Source of the DNA: Anaerolineales bacterium
GTDB taxonomy: Bacteria > Chloroflexota > Anaerolineae > Anaerolineales > E44-bin32
DNA length: 7,048 bases
Assembly: GCA_011772595.1 (NCBI GenBank)
Contig: WVZH01000125.1
Coordinates: 1-7,048 of the forward strand
Reading direction: 5' to 3'
The notes below the pieces were generated by a model, which made no database searches, was not told the origin of the DNA, and worked only from the letters and a program-made list of their open reading frames with translations. Positions 6,290 to 7,048 of this stretch are shown here, one piece after another (positions within the stretch are counted from its first letter, which is position 1; every line of letters begins with the position of its first letter). Position numbers and translations under genes: made by a program.

Positions 6290-6380
6290 GGGATTAGGGA
6301 ATTGGGATCAGGGAACAGGGATCAGGGAACAGGGATCAGGGAATAGGCATCAGGGGATAGGGATCAGGAGATTGGGATCC
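6290..6380 (+). repeat. 13-unit G-rich 7-bp array with G-quadruplex potential between sufS and sufU
   Basis: From 6290 the sequence is thirteen consecutive 7-bp units of the form GGGANNN (91 bp). Alternating units give a higher-order 14-bp period, best seen in two identical copies of GGGATCAGGGAACA at 6304-6331. The first eight units have unbroken GGG tracts with exactly 4-nt loops (tracts start at 6290, 6297, 6304, 6311, 6318, 6325, 6332 and 6339); later units are degenerate (GGC at 6346, GGA at 6367). This meets the usual G3+N1-7 quadruplex rule twice over, on the coding strand, so a structure could form in the operon mRNA. Five units carry GATC. The array starts 5 bp after the sufS stop and ends 36 bp before sufU. 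Repeats of this GGGATTAGGGA style are, as I recall, scattered in Chloroflexota and other environmental genomes. Confidence 0.9.
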
Positions 6381-6406
6381 TTATTGTGAGTTGATGCAGG
6401 ATCCTT

Positions 6407-6413
6407 AGGAAGG
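6407..6413 (+). promoter_or_regulatory. sufU Shine-Dalgarno AGGAAGG
   Basis: AGGAAGG ends three bases before ATG 6417, the AGGA part being at the best distance (6 nt). It follows the G-rich array and overlaps by one base the second of two GGATCCTTA copies (6375-6383 and 6399-6407). It supports independent ribosome loading on sufU rather than coupling to sufS, which ends 132 bp upstream. Confidence 0.75.
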
Positions 6414-6416
6414 TTT

Positions 6417-6809
6417 ATGGACGATCTTTACCGAGAGCAGATTATCGACCGTTATAAAAATCCTCGCATGCAGGGTTCGCTGGATCCGCATGATTATTCC
6501 TATGAGGACGACAATCCTCTTTGCGGTGATGAAATCCGCATTGATTTGCGAGTCGACGGCGAAAACCATATCACGGAGGCGGCTTTTTCCGGCCGAGGTT
6601 GCGCGATATCACAAGCCTCGGCGGACCTGCTTTTGGAATCGATCGTCGGGAAATCGCTCGAAGAGGTCAAGGCAATCAGCAAGGAAGACATCTTGGAGAT
6701 GTTGGGGATCGAGTTGGGCCCCGTGCGGTTGAAGTGTGCATTGCTCTCGCTGAAAGTGCTCAAAGCGGGAGTTTATGGGGTGGAGCAGGTTTGGGAGGAG
6801 TTAGTATAA
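6417..6809 (+). CDS. sufU: SufU-type sulfurtransferase/scaffold, partner of SufS
   Basis: The 130-residue IscU/SufU-fold protein begins MDDLYREQIIDRYKNPRMQG, the SufU form of the N-terminus. Metal ligands are visible: Cys36 and Asp38 in NPLCGDEI (33-40), Cys62 in SGRGCAISQASA (58-69) and Cys107 in PVRLKCALLSLKVLKAG (102-118). In B. subtilis SufU the matching residues bind zinc and accept the persulfide from SufS; that role is inferred here because sufS is the preceding gene and no sufE is present. Lys106 precedes the last Cys, as in SufU, where IscU has His. Unusually, 44 residues separate Cys62 and Cys107, close to IscU (42 in E. coli) and shorter than B. subtilis SufU (61), so the SufU insertion seems largely absent. 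It is the last gene of the operon, followed at once by two terminator hairpins. A scaffold-like (IscU) role cannot be excluded. Confidence 0.92.
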   Translation: MDDLYREQIIDRYKNPRMQGSLDPHDYSYEDDNPLCGDEIRIDLRVDGENHITEAAFSGRGCAISQASADLLLESIVGKSLEEVKAISKEDILEMLGIELGPVRLKCALLSLKVLKAGVYGVEQVWEELV

Positions 6810-6814
6810 GTTCG

Positions 6815-6837
6815 TGCACTTTGTTCAAGTGCATTTT
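6815..6837 (+). terminator. First intrinsic terminator after sufU
   Basis: TGCACTT (6815-6821) pairs with AAGTGCA (6827-6833) around a TGTTC loop, followed by TTTT (6834-6837). The 7-bp stem has only three G-C pairs and the T-run is short, so on its own it is probably moderate. It begins 6 nt after the sufU stop codon. Confidence 0.65.
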
Positions 6838-6838
6838 G

Positions 6839-6860
6839 ACGCCGGCAACGCCGGCGTTTT
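6839..6860 (+). terminator. Second, GC-rich intrinsic terminator in tandem
   Basis: ACGCCGGC (6839-6846) pairs perfectly with GCCGGCGT (6850-6857) around an AAC loop, and the sequence continues as TTT (6858-6860). It starts one base after the T-run of the first hairpin, so the two act in series. The far side lacks an A-run on the + strand that would serve the opposite direction, so it appears one-way. Confidence 0.75.
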
Positions 6861-6938
6861 ACATTGGGATTAATTCGCATAGCCATACGGGGAGGTTTGT
6901 AGAACTGGTTTATTCGCTGGCTGATCTCTGTTTGTGCA

Positions 6939-6970
6939 ACGTAGGGGCGGTTCGTGAACCGCCCCTACGT
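6939..6970. repeat. 32-bp palindrome, REP/dispersed-repeat type
   Basis: ACGTAGGGGCGGTTC (6939-6953) and GAACCGCCCCTACGT (6956-6970) are perfect reverse complements with only GT between them: 15-bp arms, mostly G+C. A hairpin would be very stable, but no T-run follows directly (the nearest, TTTTT, is about 15 bp further on), so it is not a standard terminator. Palindromes of this GTAGGGGCG...CGCCCCTAC kind are, from memory, found in many copies between genes in Chloroflexota, cyanobacteria and others. A MITE- or REP-like origin is inferred. Confidence 0.75.
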
Positions 6971-7028
6971 GGGTATGGGGCTCGATTTTTGGGTAGTAAT
7001 GATAATTAGGAGAACGGGATTCCTCGGG

Positions 7029-7048
7029 CCGGAGTTTGTCCTGAGCGG
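7029..7048. repeat. Possible dispersed repeat, cut by the right edge
   Basis: The last 20 bases contain GAGTTTGTCCTGAGCGG. It resembles the start of a dispersed palindromic repeat (TTTGTCCTGAGCG followed by AGTCGAAGG) that I recall as common in environmental bacterial genomes. The second half would lie outside the window, so this rests on recollection of a partial match. Confidence 0.3.

Larger units (their letters stand above)
6861..7048. other. Non-coding tail: no gene recognised
   Basis: I see no convincing gene on either strand in this stretch. Frames that remain open here lack a ribosome site or any recognisable protein pattern. Apart from the palindrome (6939-6970) and the possible repeat at the edge nothing stands out. 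It separates the end of the suf operon from whatever follows to the right. Confidence 0.6.

Noticed and set aside
6290..6380. CRISPR array
   Set aside because: The units are contiguous 7/14-bp repeats with no unique spacers and no cas genes nearby.
6375..6407. Two copies of GGATCCTTA as a target-site duplication around an insertion
   Set aside because: They enclose only 15 bp and do not flank the G-rich array, so no inserted element is delimited.
6939..6970. The palindrome as an intrinsic terminator
   Set aside because: No T-run follows on either strand directly, and two better terminators already follow sufU.
6599..7009. Open frame of 136 codons running from sufU past its end
   Set aside because: It starts inside sufU in another frame, crosses both terminators and the palindrome, and has no protein motif.

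Overview
This window holds a complete SUF iron-sulfur cluster assembly locus from a bacterium. On the + strand a six-gene cluster reads sufC, sufB, sufD, a small unrecognised gene, sufS and sufU (1072-6809). On the - strand, reading leftwards from the shared control region, are a SufR-type regulator (199-831) and the first 67 codons of a SufT/MIP18-type (DUF59) gene cut by the left edge (1-202). Base composition looks to be around half G+C. The gene order, a SufU instead of SufE/SufA, the divergent SufR gene, the AT-rich control region with near-consensus promoters and the G-rich and palindromic intergenic repeats fit Chloroflexota (for example Anaerolineae-like bacteria) best. That placement is inference; another Gram-positive-like or deep-branching phylum is possible.

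Control region (832-1071). Two face-to-face promoters are visible: TTGACA-17-TATAAT for the suf genes (983-1011), identical to the sigma-70/sigma-A consensus, and TTGACA-17-TATACT for sufR (869-841 on the - strand). The two -35 boxes lie inside a 16-bp element present twice in opposite orientation (15 of 16 identical). A tandem 12-bp direct repeat (903-928) and three copies of ATTTTTATC lie around and between them. The suf leader carries a 10-bp-stem palindrome (1036-1060) ending exactly where the sufC Shine-Dalgarno begins. The sufR start codon is only about 3 nt from its predicted transcription start, so its message is probably leaderless. This is the most information-rich part of the window and the best candidate for new regulatory biology.

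Operon body. SufS takes sulfur from cysteine onto an active-site cysteine, SufU relays it, and the SufB-SufC-SufD complex builds the cluster using SufC ATP hydrolysis. Key catalytic residues of all five are visible. Between sufD and sufS lies a 98-codon gene for a small protein with an SH3/Tudor-like strand pattern and an Arg/Ser-rich tail, whose role is unknown. Between sufS and sufU lies a 91-bp array of thirteen 7-bp G-rich units, with eight uninterrupted GGG tracts on the coding strand and therefore strong G-quadruplex potential in DNA or mRNA. The SufU itself has IscU-like spacing of its metal cysteines.

Right end (6810-7048). Two hairpins followed by T-runs stand in tandem just after sufU and probably end the transcript. 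Beyond them I see no gene, only a near-perfect 32-bp palindrome (6939-6970) of the type dispersed in many bacterial genomes, and at the edge a short sequence resembling another dispersed repeat. No rRNA, tRNA, CRISPR array, transposase or broken gene was seen.
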